A DNA stretch of 7,387 nucleotides from Oscillospiraceae bacterium (GCA_029067025.1 JAIEFH010000280.1:1-7387), one strand, 5' to 3'; positions 1 through 6,880 are shown, counted from the stretch's first letter. Notes: generated by a model not told the origin, from the sequence alone. Numbers and translations: made by a program.

Positions 1-840
1 GATCAGCTCCCCCCGGTTCTCCATGGCGATGGCGGCGGCGAAGGACTTGCCCCCCGGCGCGGCGCAGCAGTCCAGCACCCTGCTCCCCGGCAGGGGATTC
101 GCCGCCATGACCGCCAAACGGGAGGCCACATCCTGGACGTAGAACTCCCCCCGCCGGAAGGCGTCCAACCGCTCCAGGTCGCCGGTGCCGGTGAGCAGCA
201 GGCAGTTGGGCAGCCAGGGGTGGGGCTGAACCTCCGCCCCCGCGGCGCGCAGTTCCGACCTCAGCTTCCCCGCGTCCGTTTTCAGCGTGTTCACCTGGGC
301 GGTGGTGGGGGGCTGCCGGTTGTCCGCCTCCAAAAGGGCTTCCGCCCCTTCCATCCCCAGCAGATTTGCGAACTCCTCCACCAGCCACCGGGGATGGCTG
401 TGCCGGATGGACAGGGTGTCGACGTCGTCCTTCCCTCGAATTTCCGGCGTCTCTTCCCGCAGGAGAGAGCGGAGTACGCCGTTCACCAGCCCCGCCGCAC
501 GAGGGTTGCGGCTGTGCCGTTTCGCCAGCTCCACCGCCTCGTTCACCGCCGCGCTGGGGGGGATCTTGTCCAGAAACAGGATCTGATACGCCGCCACCCG
601 CAGGGAGCACAGCACCTTGATCTCCAGCTTTTCCAGCTTCATGGAGCACAGGCGGGCCAGCCGCCAGTCCAGCAGCAACCTGTTTTGCAGCACCCCGTAG
701 CACAGCCGGGTGGCCAGGGCCGCGTCCCGGCGGTCCAGCCCCTGCGCCCGGATGGCGTGCTTCAGGTGGCCGTCCGACCAGGCCCCCTGCTTTTCACAGG
801 CGGCCAGGGTCAGCACCGCCGTCTCTCTGGCTGAGCCCAT
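1..840 (-). CDS. rsmB: 16S rRNA (cytosine-967-C5)-methyltransferase RsmB, 3' end outside window
   Basis: This enzyme transfers a methyl group from S-adenosylmethionine to C5 of a cytosine in 16S rRNA (C967 in E. coli numbering). The visible 280 codons run from ATG at 840 to the window edge with no stop. Residues about 5-135 form the NusB-like RNA-binding domain. A linker with SHPRWLVEEF (152-161), characteristic of this family, leads into the methyltransferase fold. FYVQDVAS (233-240) is followed by the SAM-binding motif I, VLDCCAAPGGKS, at 255-266. Family members are about 430-450 residues, so roughly the last 150-170 residues, including the two catalytic cysteines, lie beyond position 1. 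The start is supported by AGGAG just upstream, which overlaps the fmt stop; only 5 nt separate the genes. In Firmicutes rlmN and a PrpC/PrkC phosphatase-kinase pair usually follow, which would lie to the left of the window. Confidence 0.95.
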   Translation of the reverse strand, partial: MGSARETAVLTLAACEKQGAWSDGHLKHAIRAQGLDRRDAALATRLCYGVLQNRLLLDWRLARLCSMKLEKLEIKVLCSLRVAAYQILFLDKIPPSAAVNEAVELAKRHSRNPRAAGLVNGVLRSLLREETPEIRGKDDVDTLSIRHSHPRWLVEEFANLLGMEGAEALLEADNRQPPTTAQVNTLKTDAGKLRSELRAAGAEVQPHPWLPNCLLLTGTGDLERLDAFRRGEFYVQDVASRLAVMAANPLPGSRVLDCCAAPGGKSFAAAIAMENRGELI

Positions 841-845
841 AGACG

Positions 846-1787
846 TCACTCCTGTTTTGTCAGCGTTGTCCCCACGGGGACGGGGTGGCCCAGAAGGAAA
901 GCCTGGGCGGCCATGGCCTTTTTGCCGTCGGGCTGGAGCTCCAGAATGTCCAGCACCCCGCCGTCCCCACAGGCCACCCGCAGGCCCTTCTTATCCGCCT
1001 GCACAACCGTGCCCGGGGCCTTGTTGGTGGTTTCACCGGGCAGGGCCGTGCGCAGGATCTTGCACCGGACGCCGTCCAGCACCGCTGTGGCGGCTGGCCA
1101 GGGGTACAGCCCCCGCGCCTTGTCGTGGAGCTGACGGGCGGTCTTTTCCCAGTCCATGGGCGACTGCTCCCGGGACAGCATGGGGGCGTGGCTGGACAGG
1201 GCGTCGTCCTGGGGGACGCGCTTGGCTGTCCCCACTTCCAGCTTCTTCACCGTCTCCGTCAGCAAACCCGCGCCCATTTGCGCCAGCCGCTCAAAGAGCT
1301 GGGCGGCGTTCTCATTGATGTCGATAGGGGTTTTGGACTGGGCCAGGATGTCCCCGGTGTCCATCCCCTCCGCCATATACATGATGGTGACGCCCGTCTC
1401 GTCCTCCCCGTTCAGAATCGCCCAGTTGATGGGCGCAGCCCCCCGGTAGCGGGGCAGCAGGGACGAGTGGACGTTGATACACCCCAGTCGGGGCAGCTCC
1501 AAAATGTCCACAGGCAGGATTTTCCCGTAGGCCGCCACGGCGATGAGGTCGGGCTTCAACTCTTGCAGAATGCCCAGCGCCTCCCCGTCCCGCATCTTGG
1601 CGGGCTGGTAGACGCTCAGCCCCATCGCCAGGGCGCACTCCTTCACCGGGGACTGTTGGAGCTTCATCCCCCGGTTCTTTGGCTTGTCCGGCTGGGTGAA
1701 CACGCCAACAATCTCATGCCCCGCCCCCGCCAGCGCCTTCAGCGACGGCACGGCGAAATCCGGGGTGCCCATGAACACAATTCTCAT
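846..1787 (-). CDS. fmt: Methionyl-tRNA formyltransferase
   Basis: Fmt uses 10-formyltetrahydrofolate to formylate Met-tRNAfMet, making the initiator tRNA for bacterial translation. The 313-residue length is normal for the family. The N-terminal formyltransferase Rossmann domain begins MRIVFMGTPDFAVP. The catalytic set is visible as Asn105 and His107 in INVHSSLLPRYRGAAP (104-119), with Asp143 in GMDTGDIL (141-148). The spacing of these residues matches that of glycinamide ribonucleotide formyltransferase. The C-terminal OB-like tRNA-binding domain starts near residue 205 (SREQSPMDWEKTA) and runs to the end, including GLYPWPAA (226-233). The ATG overlaps the def stop as ATGA (1784-1787). An AGGAG Shine-Dalgarno at 1796-1800 lies inside def, 8 nt from the start. 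Coupling to def makes sense because the two enzymes add and remove the same formyl group. Nothing unusual is seen in the sequence. Confidence 0.97.
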   Translation of the reverse strand: MRIVFMGTPDFAVPSLKALAGAGHEIVGVFTQPDKPKNRGMKLQQSPVKECALAMGLSVYQPAKMRDGEALGILQELKPDLIAVAAYGKILPVDILELPRLGCINVHSSLLPRYRGAAPINWAILNGEDETGVTIMYMAEGMDTGDILAQSKTPIDINENAAQLFERLAQMGAGLLTETVKKLEVGTAKRVPQDDALSSHAPMLSREQSPMDWEKTARQLHDKARGLYPWPAATAVLDGVRCKILRTALPGETTNKAPGTVVQADKKGLRVACGDGGVLDILELQPDGKKAMAAQAFLLGHPVPVGTTLTKQE

Positions 1788-2281
1788 TCCTGGCTCTCCT
1801 CTTCCGCCTCCATGGCGTCGATCTCCTCGGGGGTGAACAACTCATCGGCGTGCTCTACAAAGAGGTGGCCGTCCAGGTGCTCCAGTTCGTGGCAGAAGCA
1901 CCGGGCCACCAACTCCTCCCCGGTGCTCTCGAAGAAGTTGCCGTTTCGATCCTGAGCCCGGACGGTGACCACGTTGGGCCGTTCCACCCAGCCGTATTTG
2001 CCGGGGACGCTGAGGCAGCCTTCCCAGCCCTCCTGCTCCCCGGACTGGCTGACGATCACCGGGTTGACCAGCTCGATCATGTTCTCTTCGGCGTCCTCCA
2101 CCACCACCACACGGCGCAGAATGCCGATCTGGGGGGCGGCAAGGCCCACGCCGCCGGCGTTGGCCAGCGTCTCCTTCATGTCGTCCAGCAGCCAGTGGAG
2201 CTTGCGGTCAAACTTCTCCACCGGGCGGCAGGTCTTGGCCAGGGCCGGATCGCCCTGGGTCAGAATCTTTCTCAGTGCCAT
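1784..2281 (-). CDS. def: Peptide deformylase
   Basis: This metalloenzyme removes the formyl group from the N-terminal methionine of nascent proteins at the ribosome exit. All three signature motifs are present in the 165 residues: motif 1 GVGLAAPQ at 44-51, motif 2 EGCLS at 87-91 with metal ligand Cys89, and motif 3 HELEHLDG at 131-138 with metal ligands His131 and His135 and catalytic Glu132. The usual residue before the second histidine is Asp (HExDH); here it is Glu, a conservative change that leaves HExxH intact. The length fits the shorter deformylases. The start ATG is preceded by AAGGAGG, which overlaps the priA stop 13 nt upstream. The C-terminal tail (EAEEESQE) is acidic because its GAG-GAG codons also form the fmt ribosome binding site. 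The stop overlaps the fmt start by 4 nt. Confidence 0.96.
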   Translation of the reverse strand: MALRKILTQGDPALAKTCRPVEKFDRKLHWLLDDMKETLANAGGVGLAAPQIGILRRVVVVEDAEENMIELVNPVIVSQSGEQEGWEGCLSVPGKYGWVERPNVVTVRAQDRNGNFFESTGEELVARCFCHELEHLDGHLFVEHADELFTPEEIDAMEAEEESQE

Positions 2282-2294
2282 TGTCGGTTCCTCC

Positions 2295-4760
2295 TTAATC
2301 CAGCGGGTTCAGGTCGGCGAACAGGGCCACCCCCCGGTTTTGCTTGTCGGCCTGGGCCTGACGGAGCAGGTGCGCCGTCAGCAGCCGCATGGCTTTGGTA
2401 TTTTGGGTATTTAAAATCAGCCGGTAGCGGTAGCGGTCATTCACCTTGGCCACCGCCGCCGGGGCGGGCCCCAGCAGCCGGTGGGGCGTCCCGGCGTATG
2501 GTTTTTGATTCAGCGCGGCGGACAGCGCGTCCCGCAGGCGCAGCAGCGCCCGCAGCACCGCCGTCTCCTCCAGCCCGGAGGCGCACAGCACAAACAGGTC
2601 GCACAGGGGCGGAAGCCCCCGCGGCCCCCGTATGCCGATCTCCTGCTCATAAAAGCTGTCGTAGTCCTGGCTGGCGGCGAAGCGGATCACGTCGTTGTCG
2701 GGGGTGAAGGTCTGGATCACCGCCCTGCCCTTCTTCTCCCCGCGGCCCGCCCTGCCCACCACTTGGGTGAGCAGGGAAAAGGCCCGCTCCGACGCGTGGA
2801 TGTCCCCGGTGTACAGCAGTTGATCCGCCGACACCGCCCCCACCAGGGTGACGTTCTCAAAGTCCAGCCCCTTGGCCACCATCTGGGTGCCCAGCAGGAC
2901 AGGGACGCGCCCTTTTCGGAACTTTTCCAGGATGCTCTCGTGGCTGTGGACGGCGGACACCGTGTCCGCGTCCATGCGCAATATCTGTGTGCCTGGGAAC
3001 AGGGCGCGCAGCTCCTCCTCCACCTTCTGGGTGCCCGCCCCCATAAAGTTCAGCAGTCCCCCGCAGTCGGGGCACCGATCCGGCAGGGGCTGGGACCAGC
3101 CGCAGTAGTGGCACATCAGCCGCCGGTTGGCGGAGTGGTAGGTGAGATGGACGGAGCACCGAGGGCAGGCGGGGGTCTCGCCGCACTCGCCGCAGGTGAC
3201 CATGCGGCTGGCCCCCCGGCGGTTGAGGAACAAAATAGCCTGTTCCCCCCGGTCGATGGTCTCCTCCAGCATATTCGCCAGGGGGGCGCTGATGGTGCCG
3301 CCGTTCCCCCGGCGCAGTTCATCCTTCATGTCCACGATGGTGACCTGGGGAAGCGCCTGCTCATTGTACCGCTCCCTCAGCTCGAACAGGCCGTAGTCCC
3401 CCTGCCGGGCGTGGTACATCGTCTCAATGGACGGGGTGGCCGACCCCAGCAGCAGCAGCGCCCCCGCCCTGTGGCAGCGGTACCGGGCCACCTCCCGGGC
3501 GTGATACCGAGGGTTCTGCTCGGATTTATAGGACGGCTCCTGCTCCTCGTCCAAAATGATGACGCCCAGATCGGGCAGGGGGGCAAACACAGCGGAGCGG
3601 GTGCCCACCACCACCCGGGCCTCCCCACGCCTTACCCGCTTCCACTCGTCGCACCGCTCCCCGGCGGACAGGGACGAGTGTAGGATGGCCACCTCATGGC
3701 CGAAGTGGGAGGTAAAAATCCGCATGAGCTGGGGGGTGAGGGCGATCTCCGGCACCATCACCAGGGCGGTTTTGCCCCGTTCCAGCAGGGTGTGGATGAG
3801 CTTCAAATAGACCTGGGTCTTGCCGCTGCCTGTGACGCCGTACAGCAGGGCGGTTCCGCCGCCCCGCTCAGTTAGGGCCAGCAGTCCATGATATGCCGCC
3901 TGCTGCTCTTTATTGAGAACCACCGAGGCGGCCTCCTCGTACTCGGGCAGCGGGGGGCGGCGGTACACCTCCCGGCGGGACAGGGTCAGCACCCCCATCC
4001 GCTCCAGTGTCCGCAGGGTGGTCATGGACGCGCCGGTGAAGTAGCACAGCTCCTTGGCGGAGGTCTCCCCCACCGCGCAGATGGCCTCTCCGGCGGCGTA
4101 TTGGAGGGGGGCGCGGCGGCGCTTAGGGCCCAGCAGCGCCATAGCGTCGCTGGGATCCATGGTCAGGGCGGCCACCAGCTCCTGCTTGTCGTTCACGCTA
4201 CGCTGGGCGCTGGCCTCCCGGACGATGATCCCCTTTTCCGCCAAATCCCGCAGGGCCGGGCCGGGGTCGGACACGCCGAAGGCCGTCCGTATCTTCCCCT
4301 CTTCCGCCCAGCCGCTGCTGGCAAACAGCAGCTCCACCAGCTTTTGGGCGTTTTGGGACTCCCCCGCCGCCTCGCAGGCCGCCTCCCGGTCCACGCCGGG
4401 GGCGACGCGCCAGCAGTCCTTCAGGGAGAACCACAGTCCGGCCGGGAGCATGGAGCGCATGGCATCGTACACGGTGCAGAAATAGTGTTCCCGCATCCAC
4501 AGAGCCAGTTGGACGGCTTCCCCGTCCAAAAGCGGCTCCTCGTCCAGCAGGGCAAGAACGGCTTTCAGCTTTGCCGTATCCTCCCGCTGTCCCAGGGCCA
4601 GCACGATGCCGTCGCAGGCTTTATTTCCCCGCCCAAAGGGCACCGCGCAGCGCATCCCGGGCCGCAGCACCCCCTCCAGCGCGGGAGGAACCAGATAGTC
4701 ATAGGGCCGGTCGATGGCGTAGGTGGCCGCGGACACGGCGATCTTCGCGATATTGGCCAC
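2295..4760 (-). CDS. priA: Primosomal protein N' (replication restart helicase PriA)
   Basis: PriA is a 3'-to-5' superfamily 2 DNA helicase that recognises stalled or repaired forks and reloads the replicative helicase. Numbered from the GTG at 4760 (821 residues), the N-terminal 3'-DNA-binding domain starts ANIAKIAVSAATYAIDRPYDY. A winged-helix-like region follows, then the helicase core: Walker A GVTGSGKT (308-315), Walker B DEEQ (404-407), motif III LGSATPS (438-444) and motif VI around QVVGRAGRG (666-674). Eight cysteines (523, 526, 532, 535, 550, 553, 563, 566) form the paired zinc-binding insert. DRYRYR near the C-terminus is also typical. A GTG three codons upstream (4769) is open but has its purine-rich tract directly abutting it. 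The 4760 GTG has GAGGTG 6 nt upstream and matches the family N-terminus. Walker B ends in Gln where B. subtilis and E. coli PriA have His. Confidence 0.96.
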   Translation of the reverse strand: MANIAKIAVSAATYAIDRPYDYLVPPALEGVLRPGMRCAVPFGRGNKACDGIVLALGQREDTAKLKAVLALLDEEPLLDGEAVQLALWMREHYFCTVYDAMRSMLPAGLWFSLKDCWRVAPGVDREAACEAAGESQNAQKLVELLFASSGWAEEGKIRTAFGVSDPGPALRDLAEKGIIVREASAQRSVNDKQELVAALTMDPSDAMALLGPKRRRAPLQYAAGEAICAVGETSAKELCYFTGASMTTLRTLERMGVLTLSRREVYRRPPLPEYEEAASVVLNKEQQAAYHGLLALTERGGGTALLYGVTGSGKTQVYLKLIHTLLERGKTALVMVPEIALTPQLMRIFTSHFGHEVAILHSSLSAGERCDEWKRVRRGEARVVVGTRSAVFAPLPDLGVIILDEEQEPSYKSEQNPRYHAREVARYRCHRAGALLLLGSATPSIETMYHARQGDYGLFELRERYNEQALPQVTIVDMKDELRRGNGGTISAPLANMLEETIDRGEQAILFLNRRGASRMVTCGECGETPACPRCSVHLTYHSANRRLMCHYCGWSQPLPDRCPDCGGLLNFMGAGTQKVEEELRALFPGTQILRMDADTVSAVHSHESILEKFRKGRVPVLLGTQMVAKGLDFENVTLVGAVSADQLLYTGDIHASERAFSLLTQVVGRAGRGEKKGRAVIQTFTPDNDVIRFAASQDYDSFYEQEIGIRGPRGLPPLCDLFVLCASGLEETAVLRALLRLRDALSAALNQKPYAGTPHRLLGPAPAAVAKVNDRYRYRLILNTQNTKAMRLLTAHLLRQAQADKQNRGVALFADLNPLD

Positions 4761-4766
4761 CCGCCC

Positions 4767-4772
4767 CACCTC
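4767..4772 (-). promoter_or_regulatory. Ribosome binding site deciding the priA start
   Basis: Read on the minus strand this is GAGGTG, a close match to the Shine-Dalgarno consensus, 6 nt before the GTG at 4760. It contains the competing in-frame GTG at 4769, which therefore lacks a properly spaced site. That favours a GTG start at 4760 giving an 821-residue PriA. Confidence 0.6.
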
Positions 4773-4788
4773 TTTCTATCTAACGTCC

Positions 4789-4819
4789 AAAGGGCAAGCA
4801 GTCCCCCCGCTTGCCCTTT
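4789..4819 (-). terminator. Perfect 11-bp hairpin between rpoZ and priA (weak terminator or attenuator)
   Basis: Bases 4789-4799 and 4809-4819 are exact inverted complements (AAAGGGCAAGC and GCTTGCCCTTT) around a 9-nt loop. Two further C-G pairs are possible past a single bulged base. The stem begins 7 nt after the rpoZ stop codon, the usual place for an intrinsic terminator. On the minus-strand transcript, however, the arm ends in only three U residues followed by GGA. On the plus strand it ends in four T residues followed by GGG. It is therefore at best a weak terminator; an attenuator that lowers priA expression, or an mRNA-stabilising or processing hairpin, is equally possible. The structure is certain; its function is inferred. 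Confidence 0.55.
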
Positions 4820-4826
4820 TGGGTCT

Positions 4827-5063
4827 TTACTCCTCGCCCTCCTCGGGCGCTTCGGCGGCGGCTTCCGCCTCCGCCTGTTCCAGGGTCAGCGTACCGTCGG
4901 CCACCTCCTGGATAGCCAGGGACACCGCCTTCTCCTCCAGCGGCTCGCCGGACACCTCTGCCTCGCTGGACAGCTTTCTGGCCCGGCTGGCCACCATGTT
5001 CACCAGCATATAGCGGCTGGGCACCTGCACCAGCAGTTCTTTGATGGGGGGATAGAGCAGCAT
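4827..5063 (-). CDS. rpoZ: DNA-directed RNA polymerase subunit omega
   Basis: Omega is the small subunit that helps fold and latch beta-prime in RNA polymerase. From ATG 5063 the product is 78 residues, beginning MLLYPPIKELL, which matches the Firmicutes omega N-terminus. The conserved core is SRYMLVNMVASRARKL (16-31), followed by the second conserved helix EKAVSLAIQEVADG (44-57). The last 17 residues are almost only Glu and Ala, an acidic tail that the roughly 67-residue B. subtilis protein lacks. The proteobacterial N-terminal Met-Ala-Arg motif that contributes to the ppGpp site on polymerase is absent, as usual in this phylum. An upstream ATG at 5072 would add three residues but sits directly on the AAGGA site. 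ATG 5063 is 9 nt from it and fits the family. The gene follows gmk by 27 nt, a conserved pairing. Confidence 0.93.
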   Translation of the reverse strand: MLLYPPIKELLVQVPSRYMLVNMVASRARKLSSEAEVSGEPLEEKAVSLAIQEVADGTLTLEQAEAEAAAEAPEEGEE

Positions 5064-5072
5064 AAATACCAT

Positions 5073-5077
5073 TCCTT
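5073..5077 (-). promoter_or_regulatory. Ribosome binding site deciding the rpoZ start
   Basis: Read on the minus strand this is AAGGA within GGAAAGGAA. It lies 9 nt before ATG 5063 but immediately abuts ATG 5072. The spacing favours the downstream ATG and a 78-residue omega subunit. Confidence 0.6.
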
Positions 5078-5090
5078 TCCGATTTAACAG

Positions 5091-5717
5091 TCAATCCTGG
5101 CCGATAATGCTCTGGGCCAGATGGAGGCGCTTTTCGGCGCGGCTCTGCTCCGCCTGGAGGATGGACTGAATCTCCTGGGCGGCGTTCATCACCGTGTCGT
5201 TCACCACCAGATAGTCGTACCGCACACATTCCCGGCACTCCTGACGGGCCTTCTCCAGGCGGCGCTGGATGACCTCTTCCTCATCCGTGTTGCGCCGGTG
5301 GAGGCGGCGGGACAGCTCCTCAATGGAGGGGGGAATGAGGAAAATCAGCACCGCCTCGGGGCAGCGCTCCCGCACCTTGGCCGCGCCCTGGACCTCGATG
5401 TCCAGCAGCACGTCCACCCCTTGGTCCAACTGTTCCCGGATGACCTTCAGCGACGTGCCGTAATAGTTGCCCACGTACTCGGCGTACTCCAGCAGTTCGT
5501 CATCGGCGATCATCCGCTCAAACTCCTCCCGGGAGACGAAGTTGTAGTTCACCCCGTCCGCCTCGCCGATGCGGGGCTGGCGGGTGGTAAAGGACACGGA
5601 GAAGTGGATGTCCCGCCGGGAGCTGAGCAGCTCGGCGATGACAGTGCTCTTCCCCACCCCGGAGGGGCCGGACAGCACGATCAGCTCTCCCCGCTTTTCC
5701 TTTTGTGACACACTCAT
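5091..5717 (-). CDS. gmk: Guanylate kinase
   Basis: Gmk phosphorylates GMP to GDP using ATP, feeding GTP and dGTP pools. In Firmicutes it is a known target of inhibition by (p)ppGpp. The 208 residues match the family. The P-loop is GPSGVGKST at 17-25. The GMP-binding region includes SFTTRQPR (42-49) with Arg46, and EYAEYVGNYYGTS (77-89) with Glu77 and the tyrosines. LLDIEVQGA (104-112) carries the conserved Asp106. The basic lid RRLHRRNTDEEEVIQRRL lies at 137-154. The ATG overlaps the remA stop as ATGA (5714-5717). A strong AGGAGG site at 5725-5730 lies inside the remA coding sequence, 7 nt upstream, so translation of the two is probably coupled. rpoZ follows after 27 nt, as in most bacteria. 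Confidence 0.97.
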   Translation of the reverse strand: MSVSQKEKRGELIVLSGPSGVGKSTVIAELLSSRRDIHFSVSFTTRQPRIGEADGVNYNFVSREEFERMIADDELLEYAEYVGNYYGTSLKVIREQLDQGVDVLLDIEVQGAAKVRERCPEAVLIFLIPPSIEELSRRLHRRNTDEEEVIQRRLEKARQECRECVRYDYLVVNDTVMNAAQEIQSILQAEQSRAEKRLHLAQSIIGQD

Positions 5718-5974
5718 GGCGTCTCCTCCTCTGTTTCCGCCCCGTCCCCGAACCGGGCGGATACCTGCTCGGTGGGCAGGGACGACCAGATCACATGGCC
5801 GCTGTCCATCACCAGCACCGACTTGGTCTTGCGGCCAAAGCTGGCGTCGATGAGCACGCCCCGCTCCCGGGCCTCCTGGCCCAGCCGCTTCACCGGGGCG
5901 GAGTCCGGGCTGACAATGGCCACCACCCGCTGGGCGGACACCATATTGCCAAATCCGATGTTGACCAGCTTCAT
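5714..5974 (-). CDS. remA: RemA-like extracellular matrix regulator (DUF370 family)
   Basis: In B. subtilis RemA is an oligomeric DNA-binding protein that activates biofilm matrix and osmoprotection genes. In Clostridia its targets are unknown. From ATG 5974 the product is 86 residues, beginning MKLVNIGFGNMVSAQRVVAIVSPDSAPVKR in family fashion (1-30). EARERGVLIDASFGRKTKSV (34-53) contains the basic loop thought to contact DNA. The B. subtilis protein has a GRRTR-like loop here, so GRKTK keeps the charge. The end (GDGAETEEETP) is acidic and its Glu codons form the gmk ribosome binding site. The open frame extends 14 codons further, to 6016, but that would overlap yicC and precede the conserved start. 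GGAG 7 nt before ATG 5974 supports the shorter form. The gene lies 4 nt after the yicC stop and overlaps gmk by 4 nt. Confidence 0.93.
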   Translation of the reverse strand: MKLVNIGFGNMVSAQRVVAIVSPDSAPVKRLGQEARERGVLIDASFGRKTKSVLVMDSGHVIWSSLPTEQVSARFGDGAETEEETP

Positions 5975-5978
5975 CCCG

Positions 5979-6863
5979 TCACTCCAGGTTCTGAACCTGC
6001 TCGCGGATCTTTTCAATCTCCGCCTTCATATCCACCACCCGGCGGGTGATCTCAATGTCGCTGCACTTGGAGCCGATGGTGTTGGTCTCCCGGTTGAACT
6101 CCTGGATCAAAAAGTCCAGCTTCCGGCCCACCGCGCCGCCGGCGGCCAGCAGCTCCCGCAGCTGGCCCAGGTGGCTGTGCAGCCGCACCGTCTCCTCGTC
6201 CACCGCCACTTTGTCGGCGAAGATGGCCGCCTCGGTGAGCAGCCGCCCCTCGTCGATCTGGGTGTTCTGGAGCACCTCCCGCATCTTGGCCTCCAGCCGG
6301 GCGCGGTAATCGGACACGGTCTGGGGGGAGCGCTCTTCCACCTCGCCCAGCAGGCGCTCGATGGCATCCGCCCGGCCCAGAATGTCATCCATCAGGCGCT
6401 GGCCCTCCCGGGAGCGCATGGAGTTGAAGTCCTCGATGGCCAGCCCCAGCACGGTGAGCAGCCGCTTCTTCATCTCGTCCAGATCCTCTTCCCGCTTTTC
6501 CACCGTCAGCACGTCGGGAATCCGGGCCAGCTCGGCGGCGGCAAACTTTTTCTTGACGCTGCCCCCTCCCAGCTCCCGGAGGCGCTTGAACGCCCCCAAG
6601 TAGCTCTTGGCCAGCGCCTCGTTCACCGTGACGGTGACCTCATCCCCGCAGTCGCGGGTGATGGTGACGAACACATCCACCTTGCCCCGGCCCACGCCGC
6701 TCTGCACCTTGGATTTCATGGCGTCCTCCGCGAAGATGTACGCCCTGGGCATCTTCACCGTGCAGTCCAGGTACCGGTTGTTCACCGAACGCAGCTCCAC
6801 CACGATCTGAACGCCCTCAAAGGTCTTCTCTCCCCGGCCATAGCCGGTCATGCTTTTCACCAT
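5979..6863 (-). CDS. yicC: YicC/YloC family endoribonuclease
   Basis: YicC-family proteins have been reported to be endoribonucleases acting in small-RNA and mRNA decay; the B. subtilis member is YloC. The 294-residue length is standard. The N-terminal domain carries the signature MVKSMTGYGRG (1-11) and ELRSVNNRYLDCTVKMPR (23-40). The middle is a long, charged helical stretch (about 85-200). The C-terminal DUF1732 domain holds EETVRLHSHLGQL (223-235), GRKLDFLIQEFNRETNTIGSK (246-266) and closes with EKIREQVQNLE, all highly conserved. ATG 6863 is preceded by GGAG and is 17 nt past the stop of the membrane-protein gene. remA follows 4 nt after its stop. Conserved linkage with remA and gmk is typical of Firmicutes. 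Catalytic residues cannot be assigned from this sequence alone. Confidence 0.95.
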   Translation of the reverse strand: MVKSMTGYGRGEKTFEGVQIVVELRSVNNRYLDCTVKMPRAYIFAEDAMKSKVQSGVGRGKVDVFVTITRDCGDEVTVTVNEALAKSYLGAFKRLRELGGGSVKKKFAAAELARIPDVLTVEKREEDLDEMKKRLLTVLGLAIEDFNSMRSREGQRLMDDILGRADAIERLLGEVEERSPQTVSDYRARLEAKMREVLQNTQIDEGRLLTEAAIFADKVAVDEETVRLHSHLGQLRELLAAGGAVGRKLDFLIQEFNRETNTIGSKCSDIEITRRVVDMKAEIEKIREQVQNLE

Positions 6864-6880
6864 GTTCCCTCTCCGCCTTT

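Noticed and set aside
885..1955. Long plus-strand open frame (356 codons) opposite fmt and def
   Set aside because: It lies wholly antisense to two genes with intact catalytic motifs and gives a His/Gln/Arg/Gly-rich reading typical of G+C-rich shadow frames.
2423..2436. Short tandem repeat ggtagc-ggtagc-gg
   Set aside because: It encodes the conserved DRYRYR segment of PriA and is explained by the protein.
2481..3683. Long plus-strand open frame (400 codons) opposite priA
   Set aside because: Antisense shadow of the conserved PriA helicase core; the translation has low-complexity Gly/Pro/His/Gln composition and no recognisable domain.
3888..5087. Long plus-strand open frame (399 codons) opposite priA and rpoZ
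   Set aside because: It crosses the opposite strand of two genes and the hairpin; biased composition and no domain signal mark it as a shadow.
5975..6016. 14-codon N-terminal extension of RemA
   Set aside because: It would overlap yicC, has no match to the family N-terminus, and a good ribosome binding site sits before ATG 5974.
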